From Aquila chrysaetos chrysaetos (lineage: Eukaryota; Chordata; Aves; Accipitriformes; Accipitridae): a stretch of DNA of 64,000 bases. The stretch spans positions 29,678,047-29,742,046 of the forward strand of contig NC_044018.1 of assembly GCF_900496995.4 (NCBI RefSeq), written 5' to 3'. Shown one piece after another: positions 1 to 14,000 of the stretch (position 1 is its first letter; every line of letters begins with the position of its first letter). Position numbers and translations under genes: made by a program. Below the pieces are notes generated by a model. That model did no database searches. It had not been told where the DNA came from and worked only from the letters and a program-made list of their open reading frames with translations.

Positions 1-3000
1 CCTTTATTTTATAGGGTCACGTGCCTGATTAACAACTTTTTACTTCTGTTATTAGCCAGCGAATTTTCGATGCTCAACTCCCCGCGTTTTAATTTTGCCG
101 ATATAATGAAAGATGTTGAGGGCTTTGTGCCGGGCTCTGTAATTGTCTCCAATCTTTCTTGCTCTCCCTGGAAGTATATGAGGGTTTCTCTCCTTTTTTT
201 TCCTCAGGATTCAAGGGAAAAAAAAACAACTCCTTTTCCTGGAATTTGTCCTGATCTGTGAGCTCAGCCCAGTTTTCCACTGAGGCTTCGCTCCGTGTTA
301 TCTCAATTAGAAGGAGTTTTGGTATGCGAAGCGTCCCGTGTCAGGGAGGGGGCGAGCCTCAGGGGAGCTCCTAGATGAGCGTGGGGGCCTCCACACCTCC
401 TCCAAAATCAAGTGCTTGGCCAAGGGGCAGTCACCGGCCCCACATGGCTGCTCCTGCCCCATTTTGGGGGGGACACGAAGTGGGTCGGCTCAAGCCCTTG
501 CTGGGACGGAGCCACCCTGGTCCATGACTGGCCCTTTCTGGGGGAGAACAGGGTGGGTTTGGGTGGAATTTGGTCAACTGTCTTTGGCTGGGGGGACTTG
601 GACACTCCTGGGGAGACGTTGCTGCTGCTGGGGAGACAATGCCTTAATTATCGCCCGTGGCCACCCAAGGATGCACCCACCTGCCTGGGGAATGCTCCCA
701 TCTCTCTCCCTTGGCCACCAAGCAAGCCTTGGGGACCAGTTGAGACCAAGCCCTGGCTCCTACATGGTCACAGCGAGGTGAGACAGCTCCCAGCTGAGTT
801 CAGCTCCCAAAAGCGAGGCATCAGGCTCAGACACCATTCTCTGGTGGAAGGAGTCGGGCTCTGGATGTGCCAGGCTCCCTCCGATGACTTTGAGGTCCAT
901 GAGTAGACGGACCTTATCTTCTGGGCAGCCAGAAGGACTCAAGGTGATGATTAGGCTAAGGGCAAAGGGATGGAACGTCTGACACCACTTCAGCCTGGCT
1001 CCAACTCTGCCCTGACCATGTTCCTGCTCCCAGCCTAGACCCCGGGCTCCTGGGTTGTTGCACCCAGGGTGGGACAACAAGATCCAGGATTTATAACACA
1101 TAAAATCCCCCAAAACGACTTCTTTTTCTTTCCCTGAGCTCTGCACCAGAGATGCTGGACCAGCCTGAGGGCAATCCCATTCACCCCACTGAAGACATCA
1201 GCCTCTGCACACGCTGGGAAATATTTCGCCGGTGGGCAGCGGGGGGGTCTGCAGCTCCCCCCAAGCCGCAGTTCTTCATTCTGATCTGAGAAACACACAA
1301 AGAACAATTCAGGTGGAGTTACCGTAAGGAGATTTATTGCGTACGGGGAAGCACATGTGATTTGATACCAAAGCATGAATCAAAGCGGGACAGCCTGGAT
1401 GTATTTACATTTCTACCCTACGCGCATGAATATTGCAAGGAGAATACAAAGTCACGGAGGCGACGGCTTTCGGCGTGTAGGTTTGGGGGGGCTTTGTGAG
1501 TTATGGGGGGGGCAGCTGTAAATTTGTGGGTGCACAGGGAATAAAAGGGGTGATTGTGACTGTAAGGTTGGTCTGTATTTATGCTGCAGGGATTCTCCTT
1601 TCTTATAGTTAAGAGGAAAATGTTGGGATTTAATAGTTGCTGTGGATGAGGAGTCCATCACAGGGGCTGGCTGCACGTCTTGGTGGAGACCTTTTCTCTG
1701 GTCCTCATGCAAATCTCGATGCAAAACCCAGCAGCAGGAGCTGAGACTGTTTCAGGCTCTGCCACACTGACCCCATCATCTGGCTTTGCTCCTCGCTGCC
1801 CAACTCTTCTCCAAGGTGAGCATCGTCCTTCTCCATGGTTGGTGCTGAAGTGGACGCCCAATGGTGGCCTTTGCCACCAGCTTGTCCCCATCAGTAGTTC
1901 TCCTCCATCTCACCATGGGGGGACCGTGGGGGCTGAGTGTCTTGGCAGGGTAATGGTTTGGGGGTCTCCAGCTCAAAGAGGGGACATGGGAGGAGGAAAA
2001 GTGTCCAGGGTATGCATCAGACTGCCAGAGCCAAAAGCATCCATCCCAGCCATGAAGCATGGGAGGATGGAGGTTACACCATTGCCTCTTGGCTGATTTT
2101 GGGCCTGATCTGCCCAGAAATGGTCCATCCCTGCATGGAAACGGCCCAATCATGGCCATGACCTAGCGTGGATGTTTTTGTTCTCCACTGGGGCTTCGTG
2201 GAAAGATTCATCCCCCACTTGTGATGAATGAACTTTTAATGGAGAAAAATAGATCGTCCTATTTAAGTGAGACATTTAAGTGAAGCTGATGATTTAAACA
2301 ACTTAAAGTCCATTAAACAAAGGGGGAACCTGGATCTTAAAGTCTCATTCATTTTGAGAAGCGTCTGGCCTGGGATAAACATGACATTAAGTATCCATCT
2401 GAGCATTGCTAAAACATACATTTGCCTTTGTAATAAAATGTTTTTAAGATATAGTAATGGTTACCTGGAGAGCGGTTCATGTTAAAATCCCTCTGCTGAG
2501 ATACTTCAGTAGCTGCCCATCAACTAATGGAAACAAGACATTTGGATGTGAAGACACCAGGAGTATTTTGGCCTTATTTAGGGGAGAAGGAGGATGGTGC
2601 AGGGAACTGTGCCAGTTCCATGCCTCTTCCAAACCCCAGACCTTCCTCTTCCTCTTTTGGTCCTGGGTGGATGAGATGGAGTGGTGGTGGATGGATGGAG
2701 ATCAAAGCCAATTGCAGCATAAGAAAGAGTTGATCAGAGATGTTTAGCAGGCCTCTGCATCCAGCGAGGGCTTTGCTTCTCCATCACTGACAAGCAAAAG
2801 GAGAGAGGTTAGAGTGGCGATCGCTGGGTTTCCATCAACCACACCTGAAGATCATCCATCAAAGTCATCAGAGGTGCTGAGTTAGCTCTTAGGTTAATAC
2901 TAAAATGTTTATAGCTCCTCCCAAGTTCAGTATTTTGGGGCTTCTTGACAAGTTATCAGGAGCCTTGTGATAAAGGCACCAGGTCCTCCCTAGACGCAGG

Positions 3001-4380
3001 ACGGGAGCCTCAGTTTTCCCTGAAAAGATAAAGTTTCTCCTCCTCTCATCTACAGAAAACCCACCTCTAAAATCAAAGAGGCAAAGACCCTCCAGAGGCA
3101 CCAGGAAATTCATCTCAGGAATTTAAAGCAAACCTCAGGATTTTAATGTCTGGGCTCATCAGAGCACGGAAACATTTGCTTAACTTTGAGCATGTGCTTA
3201 ACACCCGTGGGAGCCTGGTGCTGCCAGGCAGTTTTCCTCCCCAGCTTGTCCGTCGTGGGAGCAGAGCTGGGACGCGACGTGAGCCAAGGGTCGGACAAAC
3301 AGGGCTGACGCCACAGCAAGATTTATGGGAGGGGAAGGGACCCGCTTTCTTTTCCGTGATTAATAAGGAGAAGACAAGGAACCTCCTCAAAGCCTTGGTG
3401 GAGGCATTTCCCTTCCCGGTGCCCAGCTTGATGGGGTCATTTGCAGCCAAATTCCAGCGTGATCTCCGCTGTAGATATTGTTTCCTCAGAGGATTGGAGA
3501 ATCCCATCCTGCTCATGGTCTCCTGTGCTTGGAGGGGTCCAAATCCTGCCCTGACAGCCACGTCTCAGTGGCTGCAGGAGACACCCAGACTGGGAAAGTC
3601 TTCGCCCTCCAGCCTGATCCAAAGTTTGCTGACCCTGGTGAGATGTCTGGGGGATCAGGCTGTAGATGGAGGTGGTGAAATGATGTGGTTGGTGAGAAAG
3701 CCTGATGAAATCAGGGTCTGGAAAGGACCTGGGGCATGGCCAGTGCCTGCAGAGGGGGACACACCTGGAGCCCCATCCTCCAGAGCTGTTGCATCCTCTG
3801 CTCACCCCTGCCAAGTGATGGTGACCATGGCAAGGTGTCCCATCAACCCCATGTGCGACCCCAACCTCTCCAAACATCTCCCCATTCTCAGGGCTGGAAA
3901 ATCCCAACCCAAGGGATTTGCATCCCGTTATGTCTCTCTCTGACAGACTAAAAGTCCCTGAGGATCCCATTTACCACCATCAGGACCTTCTCCCCTCCCT
4001 GCACAGGGCGCCTGATGGTCTCGGTTGCCATCAGAGACACATGGATGCTCCGACAGTGATTTTTCCGGGTTGCTCCACCTGGAGCATAGCTGCATCGCTC
4101 ATGTCCCTGTCCTTGCATATCATTTGGTCTCGCATCACGCTGCTGGATGTGTCGTGAAAGACCTCTCCGAGCGGCCACAACTCAGGCGGGTGGCAGGCTG
4201 GCAGGCCAGCATATGGCTCTGACAGGGAAAGGACGATTCACTGTGAGCAAGCGCAGCGAAGCCCTAACGAAGACAAGAAGCTGTAATTTTTACCTTGAGG
4301 TTACCTGCCAAGCTGCTTCCCTAGGGGTGTATAGATCAACTAAGGGTGTGAATTTAAAGCGGGCTGGCTAAATTATATTA
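1..4380. other. Gene-free 3' flank of the cluster, distal part
   Basis: Ordinary mixed-composition DNA without a supportable gene; the reading frames are short, overlap on both strands and match no family. 1-160 and 2225-2520 are AT-richer, non-repetitive and rich in TTAA/TAAT cores, and could be regulatory. No RNA gene or repeat array was recognised. Confidence 0.5.
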
Positions 4381-4390
4381 AACCTGCGCG

Positions 4391-4490
4391 TGGACATTCT
4401 CGCTCAAAATGCAGCCAGCCTTAATTCGGTTTAGCTTTGCGAATTAAGCTAAACTGAATTAAACCAACTGTAATTCTGAATAAGTGTCCA
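4391..4490. mobile_element. Palindromic MITE-like DNA repeat
   Basis: Outer inverted ends TGGACA (4391-4396) and TGTCCA (4485-4490) enclose a near-perfect inner hairpin: 17-bp arms at 4421-4437 and 4446-4462 with one mismatch, an 8-base loop and TTAA at each outer tip. The design fits a short non-autonomous DNA transposon. A flanking motif, AACTAAGGGTGTGAATTTAAAG (4338-4359), recurs with two changes at 6075-6096, suggesting a dispersed family. The family was not identified. Confidence 0.4.
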
Positions 4491-7400
4491 GAAAAGGGCT
4501 TCATGTGCTCTAGCTAATCCACTTTAGAAGTTGATTTGGATTAATGCTGATGGATGTCCCCTTATAGATATGTCTTGGTGCTCCTGGGCTCGCCAGCTCT
4601 GCCAACACACTGAACAGCGAGGATTTACAGCATACCAGCTCCCCCGTACCCACCTCCCTTACGGACCTGCTCCGAGATCGTGAGCTATGTCCTCCTTCCA
4701 TGGGATGCTGAGGCTGGGGTTCAACCACCTTCTTGAAGGACAGGATCTGTCCCGCTTCACCAACTAACTGGCGTTGGGCTTATCTGGGTGTTTGGTTCCT
4801 GTCCGGTCAATGGAAGGAGGCAAGACACTTATTTGGGGCATATTTGGGGAGATTCCTGGTAGGTTTGCAATGAGCACCTGAATTTAGCCCTTCCTTAAGA
4901 CTTGAGGGTGCTGGTCTCTCTGCATTGACAGTATAGAGGGATTTTGGCATGAAGCTCCTAATTTAGGCACATCTATTAAATGACTAAAATTATGCAGATG
5001 AAAAATGTCCACACGACTAATTAATATCATAAAATCACACCCCCCAATCCAAAATGAAAGCAGGCACAGCAAGGACCCAATCTGTGCAATGCCACGGCTG
5101 TTTGTGCAAGGAGGCACTAAGAGGAACCTGCAAAAATTCCCGCACCGATAGGGTTGTCCGCCCACATCCCACCGCCCGCGTGAGGCCGTGGAGGCACCAG
5201 ACCCCAAGCGTCTTCACCTCTTTTGAAAAACAGCTTGGCAAAGTCCCTCTGTTGCAGAGGACAAGCATATCCCCTTGACTTTGTCTTTTTAGAGTTTGCT
5301 GACGTGTTAACAGCTAATCCCGTGGCTGTTGGCTTCATTTCTCTTCCAGAACGGCCAATTGGCAATGGATCAATACAGGGGAAAGGTAGTAGGATGGGAG
5401 CTAAATAAATTATTTCCCTTTGGGAGGCAATGTGGAGATGACAGAGAGCAGAGCACCTCACTGCCCCACAGACAGGGCTGGTCCAGAGCAACTTTTTGGA
5501 TGGTGGATCCTGCTAGGATGCATTTGCATCCCATGGCCTTGGTACGTGGTTACACGGTGAGGGGATTGGGTGAAAAACTCAGATAGAAATTAGCTCAGCA
5601 AATCCCTGTCCCATCAGAGCATTGCTGGAGCCTCTCCATCACCACATCCTTGTCTTCTTTCTGCACAGCCTCCTGCAGGTTGGGCCGGCTCTGCTTCACT
5701 CCTTGAAGTGAAGGAAAGCCTGGGGAGGGCTGAATAGTTTCTTCCAGTGCTAGCTGTGGGCTTTGCTTATTTAAATAGAAAATGTTGGCCTGGATGGGTT
5801 ATCTCAGCTCTTTCCAGTGTCAATGGAGAAAGATGGACCACTAGATGTGGATCATCTCTCCCATCCTACTTGTCCCTTTGGAGGATGAAGGTGTAGGTAC
5901 TCATCTCTCTCCAGGGATAGAAGAAGGAGATCAGACTCGACACTATGTTTTTGGTCATGGGACACGAGATGAAGCCACCCTGAAGGCCCTTCTCCTAGCT
6001 TCAAAGGGCGCTGGATTGGGCCCTGCAGCAGGAACGTGTCTGCAAGGGAACACTCAGGCAGGCAAATCTGAATTAACTAAGGGTTTGAGTTTAAAGTGCA
6101 TTAATTTAAAGTGCATTTAAAGAGCATGCAAAATGCATGCAAAGTGCACTTTGGTCCAAATGAAAGTGCTCCTCCGTCAATGGAAAGTAATTTACTGCCC
6201 ATCCCCTGGCGTTTCGGTCAGGATACATCTCTCTTTACCGTAGACGCCCGCAGGTTCGTTAGCGAAGATGAGCTTCTCAGCTCAGCTCCTCCTGAAGAGC
6301 ATCTCCCTCGGCATGGGCAATTCCCCGCCGTGAACCGTGGCTTACGGGATGCAGCAAATCACTTCCCGCAGTTACCCCTCTTTCCCGATTGGGGTTGGGA
6401 AGAGGATGGACAACACCTTGCAGGGGAGTGAGTAACCAAGAGCCGGGGGAGCATCCCACCTTTAGGCTGATTGCCCACGCTTTCCCGTATGGAAACGCAC
6501 CCTGGGAGAGGTCTCGAGTCACCAGTTGACTTCCAGGATGAGGAAAACGGGATCCATCTCTTTGGAAGATAAACTTGAATGAGCAGCAGCCTTCAGAAGG
6601 CCAACGCTGCTCTGGATTGCAACCTGGAGCATGTCCAAAGCAGACGCATCCCTCGTGGATGGACAGGAGGTGCAGGGGCAGAGCATCCCTTCACAGCCCA
6701 TTTTACAACGCCACCTCCATCTCTCCACACGGGGTGATGAGCTGCTGAGAGACGGGCAGGAGATGGCTGAGCCCCTGCCCTCGACCCAGAGGTTCTGCCA
6801 GCACTGCTGTCTTATTTACAGCAACAAAATAAACAACTCACCAGCTCAGAAAAAATGCACAACGTCCTCCCTCCATCCCTCCCTCCCTTCCTCTGGCCTC
6901 TCCCCCGCAAACGGCCGGCAACAGCTTTGTTTAGAAAAGAAAACTGATGTTTTTATGGGTCCCATGAATCTTACCGGGAAGCCAACAACCCCGGACAGGC
7001 GGCTCCGAGAAGCTCAGCCGGAGCTGTGAAGCATTGCCTTGCAAAATAAAGGTCAACCCAAGCCACTGAACAGCATTAAAGCCAAGGGCTGGATGCCAGA
7101 GTCCAGGCTTTTAAGCCCAAAGAGCTGAGCTTCAAGCAAGTTCTCTCCTAAAAGCTTGGAGTGAGCTGAAATCCCCCAGCTCAGGGATGTTTCTGTAGCA
7201 AACTGGGGTGAAATGGCCTCTTTCCATTTTTTTGTTAGGGATTTTCGAAGGAAATTTGGTCCTTTGAAGGGAAAAGCTGGGAACAGAGCAGGAGCATCCC
7301 AAATATTCAGGCAAAGCCCTGGCGTTGACGTGCAAAGCCAGCGGGCTTTAAAAAGATGAGCAAAAAAGGGGCTTGAGGGGTAAATCAGCGGGGGCGAGAT

Positions 7401-9770
7401 GCTTCCTGCGGCGATGTAACTGAAACTCCCAGTTTTCCAGGGCGAGAAAAAGGGTGGAAAATAATTGAGCTCTCCTAAACCCCAGCATATTTAACGTGAA
7501 GTTCAGCATGAAACTCAATAATCCTCGAGCGGGGCCAAGTTCTCGAAGGAACTACAGGGATGAGCCAGGGTCTTGCAAATGGAGCGAGCAAAACCAATTA
7601 CCCTAAAGAACAGCAGTGAGTTTTTTAGGAAAGATTTTTGGCTTTGAGCTCCAGTTTTTAAATCAATCTCCTCCTAGTAAAGGCCGGACAGATGAGCATG
7701 TCACCGTTAATGAGCGATTACCCATCGGCTGAGCCGTGGTACCCGGCTGCCCGCTCCCAGCGGTGATTTAAGTGCGGTGATGGGTGATGGGGACAGCCGT
7801 GGCTGCGGGTGATAAGCCTGCCCTCGTGGTTAAGCCTCACCTTTCCCCTTCTAGCTTGACTTATCAAAAAGTTAGGCCAGCTCCCTGAATGGGAAGGGAT
7901 TGGGTCGTTTTGGGGTGTTTTCCTGTAATCACCTGATTTGTGCCGATTCTCTCCACTGACTCCAGAGGGAGCCTGGACTAGCGATGATGAGGGGTTTATA
8001 TCCCAAACATAAAAGCCACGTGAAGGGAGTTAAGCTTCTCCACCAAGGCCGGGACCAAATTTCTCTCAGACACACAGATTTTCCTCCATTGGCATCTCAA
8101 AGCATCCCCCTCTGGCCACGGCTTAACTGAGGATTTATCGGCAGTTTATACCCCAGCCCCAACCATGTGTAATTACAAGTCCCGACCTCGTTAACAGGAC
8201 ACATTCACCTCCTTGGGATGCTGATTATTTCCCCCCAAGAGCAGCAGGAAGGGATGACCCCCACCCTCCTCTTCCTCCTTGCTTCTTCAGAAGGGCTGTC
8301 CCAGACGGGAGCCCGGGGACCAAGGCGGGGGGGTGTCAGTGGGTGCCCCCAAGGCCGCAAGCACCCACGTCCCTGCCTCAAGCCCCCTGAAGTCTATTTA
8401 TTACTTGCAGCGATTAATAAGCAAGAAAAAGGAGGAGGCAGGGGGGCATTGCTCCTGCCTGTTGCTAATTAGTGCACTGCTCGGAGGATGGGAGGCTGCA
8501 GGGAGTTCGTTCGCCCACGACGCTTAATGAAAGCAGCACAACCCTTCGCGTTATTTAATTTAATAGGAGAATTAATATCGAGATGGAGGGTGATCGCCTC
8601 TGCTCCGCAGGCTGGAGGAAGGATGCTCCATCCATCTTGCTTTATTCCGAAGAGCATCTCAAAGGCGATTTGATTACAGGGTAATAGGTGGGTTTTGGGG
8701 GTGGTTGCTGGTTTGGGGTCTTATTTTTATTTTCTTTTGGGTTCGGTGGGGTAGAAGCCTCTGTCCCTCCCACCACCGAATAAATGAAACCCTCGCGTAA
8801 CCCTTCACCCGGCTCCATCCGCTGATAAAGTCCCCCAATCTTAATTCAATCTGTAAAGATTAAGCCAGCAATAAGGAGCATCGGAGGGCTGACGTCCGCC
8901 GAGTCTCCCCGGGGCGGGTGACAAATGACTTTGTGACAGTAATCGCCAAATTAGAATCTGCATCGTGAGCCCCCGCGCTCGCCAGCGCAGCCGCCGCGCC
9001 GGGCTCCTCCCTGGCACCGGGTGCAAGGAAAGGTCACGCAGCGGCACCGAGCGCCTGCTTCCAATGCCTTGCATGCTAATGCACTGCTGGGATTTGGGAT
9101 AAAAAATATTAAAAAAATTAAAAATCAGGTGTTTTCTTATTTATTTATCATTCATTGTTTGTTCAGCGGTGTGGGAGAGGGCACCCGGCATGTTGCAAAA
9201 CATTTGGGCAAATGTCCGTTGCACGAAGCCAGAGCAGGAATGAGGGGGTTTGTAGCAGAGTATTTCCCAAATTCACAGCCCCAATGCCGGGGGAAGCCGA
9301 GCCCCGCACCTCTCCCTGCGGCATTTCCAATTAAATTAATAAGGCAGGCAAACGTTGCGCACTCCCGGCCGGCCACCTTTCTTCCTCTGCATGCTGACCT
9401 GCACTGGGGCGACATATATATCCCTCCCTATATGGGCCCATCTACAGCCGGAGATGGATTTGTGCAATTTTCCTGGATTTTTGACAACACCCTGTGGGTG
9501 TCCTGTGGGCTGGGGTGGGGAGATGCTCTGGGCACCCTCCAGCAGTTTTGGCCGCCTGCATCCATCCACGGGAAGGTGGGCTCTGCCTGAATAAGGAGGA
9601 ATTTAGGTGGATTCGGGGTTCACCCTGCCCAACTCACGAGGGGTCCCAGCCCCGCTTTGACCCTGCACCCCAATAGATGCCTTTGGGGGTGGCTGGGTGT
9701 GCAAAGGGAGGTGAGCCAGGGTGATGCTTTGGCACCGACACACCTGCATCACCTTCGGCCGTGCTAAACA
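4491..9770. other. Gene-free interval
   Basis: No coding or RNA gene is supported. 6075-6140 repeats a motif found beside the palindromic repeat at 4.4 kb, followed by TTTAAAGTGCATT-type short repeats. 8880-8965 is non-repetitive and holds GTGACAAATGACTTTGTGAC, two TGACA (MEIS/PREP-type) cores followed by TAATC; it may be regulatory. Confidence 0.45.
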
Positions 9771-9780
9771 CTTGGAAAGC

Positions 9781-10001
9781 CACGTGCCGTTTGCCTTGCA
9801 CGTGGCCACATCTTGCACGTGCCGTTTGCCTTGCACGTGGCCATCATCTTGCACGCGCACACGTGTGCAAGCACCGGGACCTCTGCCCCTTCATCCCTGT
9901 GGCCAGAGGATTTGAACACCTGAGCATGAGGGTGCAAATCCACCCCGGGATGGGGATGGTGGGTGCAAATCCACCCTGGGATGGGGATGGTGGGTGCAAA
10001 T
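9781..10001. repeat. Two short tandem repeats (35-bp and 31-bp units)
   Basis: 9781-9850 is two copies of a 35-bp unit beginning CACGTGCCGTTTGCC. 9930-10001 is more than two copies of a 31-bp unit beginning GGGTGCAAATCCACC. Both are GC-rich local duplications. Confidence 0.8.
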
Positions 10002-10829
10002 TTGGGGCTGTGGCAGGGCTGGGGGCAATGTGGTGCCCTGCAACCCCCCCATCAGGCTCGTTAGCGTGGGGAGAGGCTGCCTGGGAGCGTTCGTTACGGT
10101 CACGCAGGGGCGAGGAGCAAGCATGAGTCCCATTTGACCTTTCCGTTGTACGAGGTGCAATCGAGTTAGCGCCGAGTTGTGATTTAATTCCCGGGATGGA
10201 GCTGTAATTCGCTTACAGCAGCCATTTTCCGGCAGCGCTGGAGCAGCCGGCTCTGCCGGGCACCGGGATTTTGTGCTGCCGAGTTGGGGTGCTCCCCCCG
10301 GGGAAGCTCTTATCCCACCATCCGGGGTTTTTAAAAGCACAAGACGGCACAAATCCTCCTGCCCCGTGCAAAAACACATGTTGCACAGTGTGCAGTGGGA
10401 GCCTGGACACACTCACGAAGGTGAAAACACGTGCACGTGGGAAAACACACACCGGGTCACACGCACACCTGTACCCCATTTCAACTCCATCCATACTGCG
10501 ACACCAGCGGGACGTGGATGGTTATCTCCTAAAGGAAAGACGAGCATTTCCAGTCAGCAGTCAGAGGGGATTTACGCTTTTTCTCCTCATTTTCCCCCCT
10601 TGCAGCAGTTGTTTTTATTTGCAGCGGGTGCCTCTAAACAAAACTCGTCGTCCGGGCTGGGATGTCTGCTCAGGAGAGCCAAGCACCCAAAGGAGCTGCT
10701 GTCCACGCAATGAAATACTACTTAGCTCATTGCAATGGGACGATCTATTCATTTTGGAGGGGGTAATAAAAAATATATAGGAGTTGTGTTATCATCCCAC
10801 CACCTGGGCAAGGGTCGCCATCCTCCAGC

Positions 10830-11060
10830 CCCTCGGAGATGCCGGGGAGCGGGATGCGGGCGCGCCGGGGAGGGGATGCCCCGGCGACGGCGACGGCGGC
10901 ATCATTGTGCGAGGCCGGAGCGGGGCAGAGCTGGGCGGCTGCATACAAACCCGGAGATGAAAAGGGTGAGAGGCCTCGGCAAGTGAGGGCTGTCGGGGTG
11001 ATTAATGGGGGTGAGCGGAGGGTGAGGCCCCTCCTTCCCCAGAGCCACAAGATGGCAAAG
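10830..11060. other. CpG-rich block in the 3' flank
   Basis: A GC- and CpG-dense patch (GCGGGCGCGCCGGGG, GGCGACGGCGACGGCGG) in otherwise moderate DNA. Donor-like AGGGTGAGAG and GCAAGTGAGG follow it. It could be a small CpG island and non-coding RNA start, but no product is visible. Confidence 0.3.
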
Positions 11061-14000
11061 TGATTCGAAGAACAAGAGAGCAGTGTTCGCCCAGAAAGCC
11101 TCCTGAAAAAAGAAAATACACTTTATTCCCGGTAGCCTGCAGAGCCGAGGGTTCCTCTCCTCCTTGCCTTGTTGGTTGGGTTTTTTTTTTTCTTGCTGGT
11201 TTTGTTGGGGTTTTTTTTAACTATTTTAATAAAAATAAATAAGTGCGACGAGGACGTGTAAATGGCAGTGAGAATTGCACCGCGCTGCCGGGTCAAAGCC
11301 GCCTGGGAGCTGCCGTATATTTACATCTCTATTTGCTTAGAAAACAATAACCCACGGGGAGGAAAAGGGGAGGTGCTGGCAGGGCTGGTGCAAGGCGGTT
11401 TTTGGGGGGCCGGCATGGAGGATACCCCCTCCCACCAGAACAAAACCCTGGGACCCAAGAGAGGTTTTTTTGCAAAGCAGCTCAACCCCGCGGGTTTCGC
11501 TCCCGACGGATACACCGCGCTGATCCTCAATTCCAGCTTCCCCTTCCTGCGCGGCTCCATCCCCAGGGCTGGACCGAAGGGGGCTGCTGAACCCCAAACC
11601 CACCCCAAAAAGGATGGAGCAAGGTGGGGAGCAGCATCACCGCCACGGCTGCCCTCCGTACCATGTCTGCCCCTAATTTAATACCCGGGGAGCCGGAGGG
11701 GCCGGGGCAGAGGCGACGAGCGCAGGATGCTGGTGGTTACACTTAGCTGTAGGGTTTTTTAATGACATAATAGGTTGGGAACAATTTTCCCAGCCCGGTT
11801 CCCATGGCCTTCCCAGATGCAGAAGCTGGGCAGATCCTCGCAAACTCCCTCCAGGTGCAGGATATGTGGTTAAATCCCAGGGAGCGAGGGGGGCTGGGGG
11901 GATGCTGGAGGGGTCCCTAACCCCGAGCAGGGCTGCTCTGCTCTCCTCCCATCTTTCTTTCCTTCCGTCTTTCTTTCTTGCCATGTCCCCCCATCCCTCT
12001 CGCCGTCCCACCGTGCCCTCGTGAACATGTAGGGAACCAAAGTCACAGCAAAATATAATGCTTGCCACGTACCGGATCGAGACGCGGGAGCTACGCAGAG
12101 TATTCGGGAGCTGGATTAAAGCTCATTTCCACAAGAATCATCATTTTAAGGAAATTAATTGAGGTTAAAAAAGCCACGTAAAGCACTGGAATGGGACCTG
12201 GGTGGATTTCCAGCAATTCTAGGTTTTGGGAAAGGTGGGTGGCAGGGGCTGACGGGGCTTGTGAAGGATCCAGCATCGGCAGCATCGCGACACCACTCGG
12301 CTGTGGATGCTTTCTGGGTACCGACATCCCTGGGAACAGCAGCTTTGCTGGGACCTTGGTGACAAATCCCGAAGGGGTCCCGAAATGCCGAGGGAGAAGA
12401 GCTATGGGATATGCTGAGGGGTGGAAGGGGTTCAGATGGAGGTTATCTGGGGGTATCTGTTGGGATGTGCTCTTTCCCATCGGGTTTTGGGATGAACAGC
12501 CCTCAGTTTGGTCTCCTGGGAGAGGCTGCAAGAGGAAGGGTGACCTTGAGCCCAGCCCCTGCCACCCATGGGACCCACAGGGTCCTCAGTGTGGGTGGGA
12601 GAAGGAGCAGAAGGGCCTGTGGGTGGGGAGAAGGGGGGGTCTCTGCAGGGCGCTCCCCCTGCTCCGCCCCAAGTTTCCCCCCCCCCCCGCAGCCGCTCTC
12701 AAGGGTGTCCTTCCCCTTTGGGGGGTGTCCTGAAGACCCCCTTGCTTGTCCCCTTGGTGGGGTGACATCCCCCTGAGCCCTGACTGGCACCCCACTGCAC
12801 AGCCATGCCTCCATGCATAAGGAAAATATATCCACATATAGAAACAGGGACGTATGGACTCGCAGACATATGGGAACGGGGACATACAGACCCGCTATAG
12901 CTGCGTCCCGAGACATCACCCTGTAATCCGCCCCCCCTGCAATGACCTGATGCACTTCTCCGCAGTCGGCACGTATATAATGCTACCCTTACACATAAGG
13001 ACGCTATATCGCGGAGGGGCCGTCAGTGCAAAATTGGGCGCATGTGGTCACACCACACATTTGGGGGTGTCTTTGAGCACCCACACAACGTCCCTGGGTG
13101 CCTTTCGCTGCCTGCAAGCCCAGGGCTATATACATCCCATAGATACATATAGCGAGACATATATATGGAGGTTGCGACGCTGCATGCATAAATCCAGCTG
13201 TTGCACTGGCTACCCAGGCAGGAACGGGGCCGCATCCTGCACCAGGTCCGGCCGCTTCGTTACCTCGGAGCATAAATTAGGTGTGTGCACGCACACGCAT
13301 ACACACGCGCGCGCGCGCACACACACGCGTGCGCTGGCCCAGAAAGCGATTAGCTGCTGCTCAAATTTGCATCTTATTAACATTCCCACAAGGGTTATTT
13401 TACAGCCAAAGGCGGGCAGGATGCTCGTCGCACAGAGTGAAAAAAAAAATAACACACACACTCCCCCCAAGCTTTGGGGTGCGGGAGGAGGATGAGGCTG
13501 GGCTGGGGGGGAGCAGGGAGGAAGGGCTGGGGGGGGCAGCAGGGAGGTGCTGGGGGGGGGGCGGGAGCTGGTGGTGGGAGACGTGGGGCCGGGCGCATTG
13601 GGAAGCGAGTCACGTCGGGTAATTTATGGTTGATGCTTCTGCGGGAGTTTAAGACCTCGATGCCTTCCATAAACTATTTTACTTGTTTAAAACCCACGGT
13701 GGTGGTGGGGGCTGGGAAGGAATTTGGGGGGCTGCGGGGGGGGGGGGTATTTTTACTTCCCTTGGGAATTAGGGCTTGGGGGGGGGGGGGGGCTGTCGCA
13801 CCCCTGTAGCCACGGCTGTCCGTCTCCCCCCCGACACCCACCCACACCGACAGGGTCAGCGGTGGATTTTTGGGGTGCTGAGCCCCTCCAGGTCCTTCTT
13901 TCCACCTCCGGCTGATACCTGAGGCTCAAAAGCAAGGCGGGGGGGGGCCAGCCCCCGAGTCTCATTCTCAATTAGAAAACCTTTTACTCTCTGGAAAGGC

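Noticed and set aside
764-780. DR5-like TGGTCA-CAGCG-AGGTGA
   Set aside because: The first half site violates the RGKTSA consensus at its first base and the context is ordinary GC-rich DNA.
3146-3943. 265-codon plus-strand frame
   Set aside because: No recognisable domain, an equally long minus-strand frame, and no splice or promoter context.
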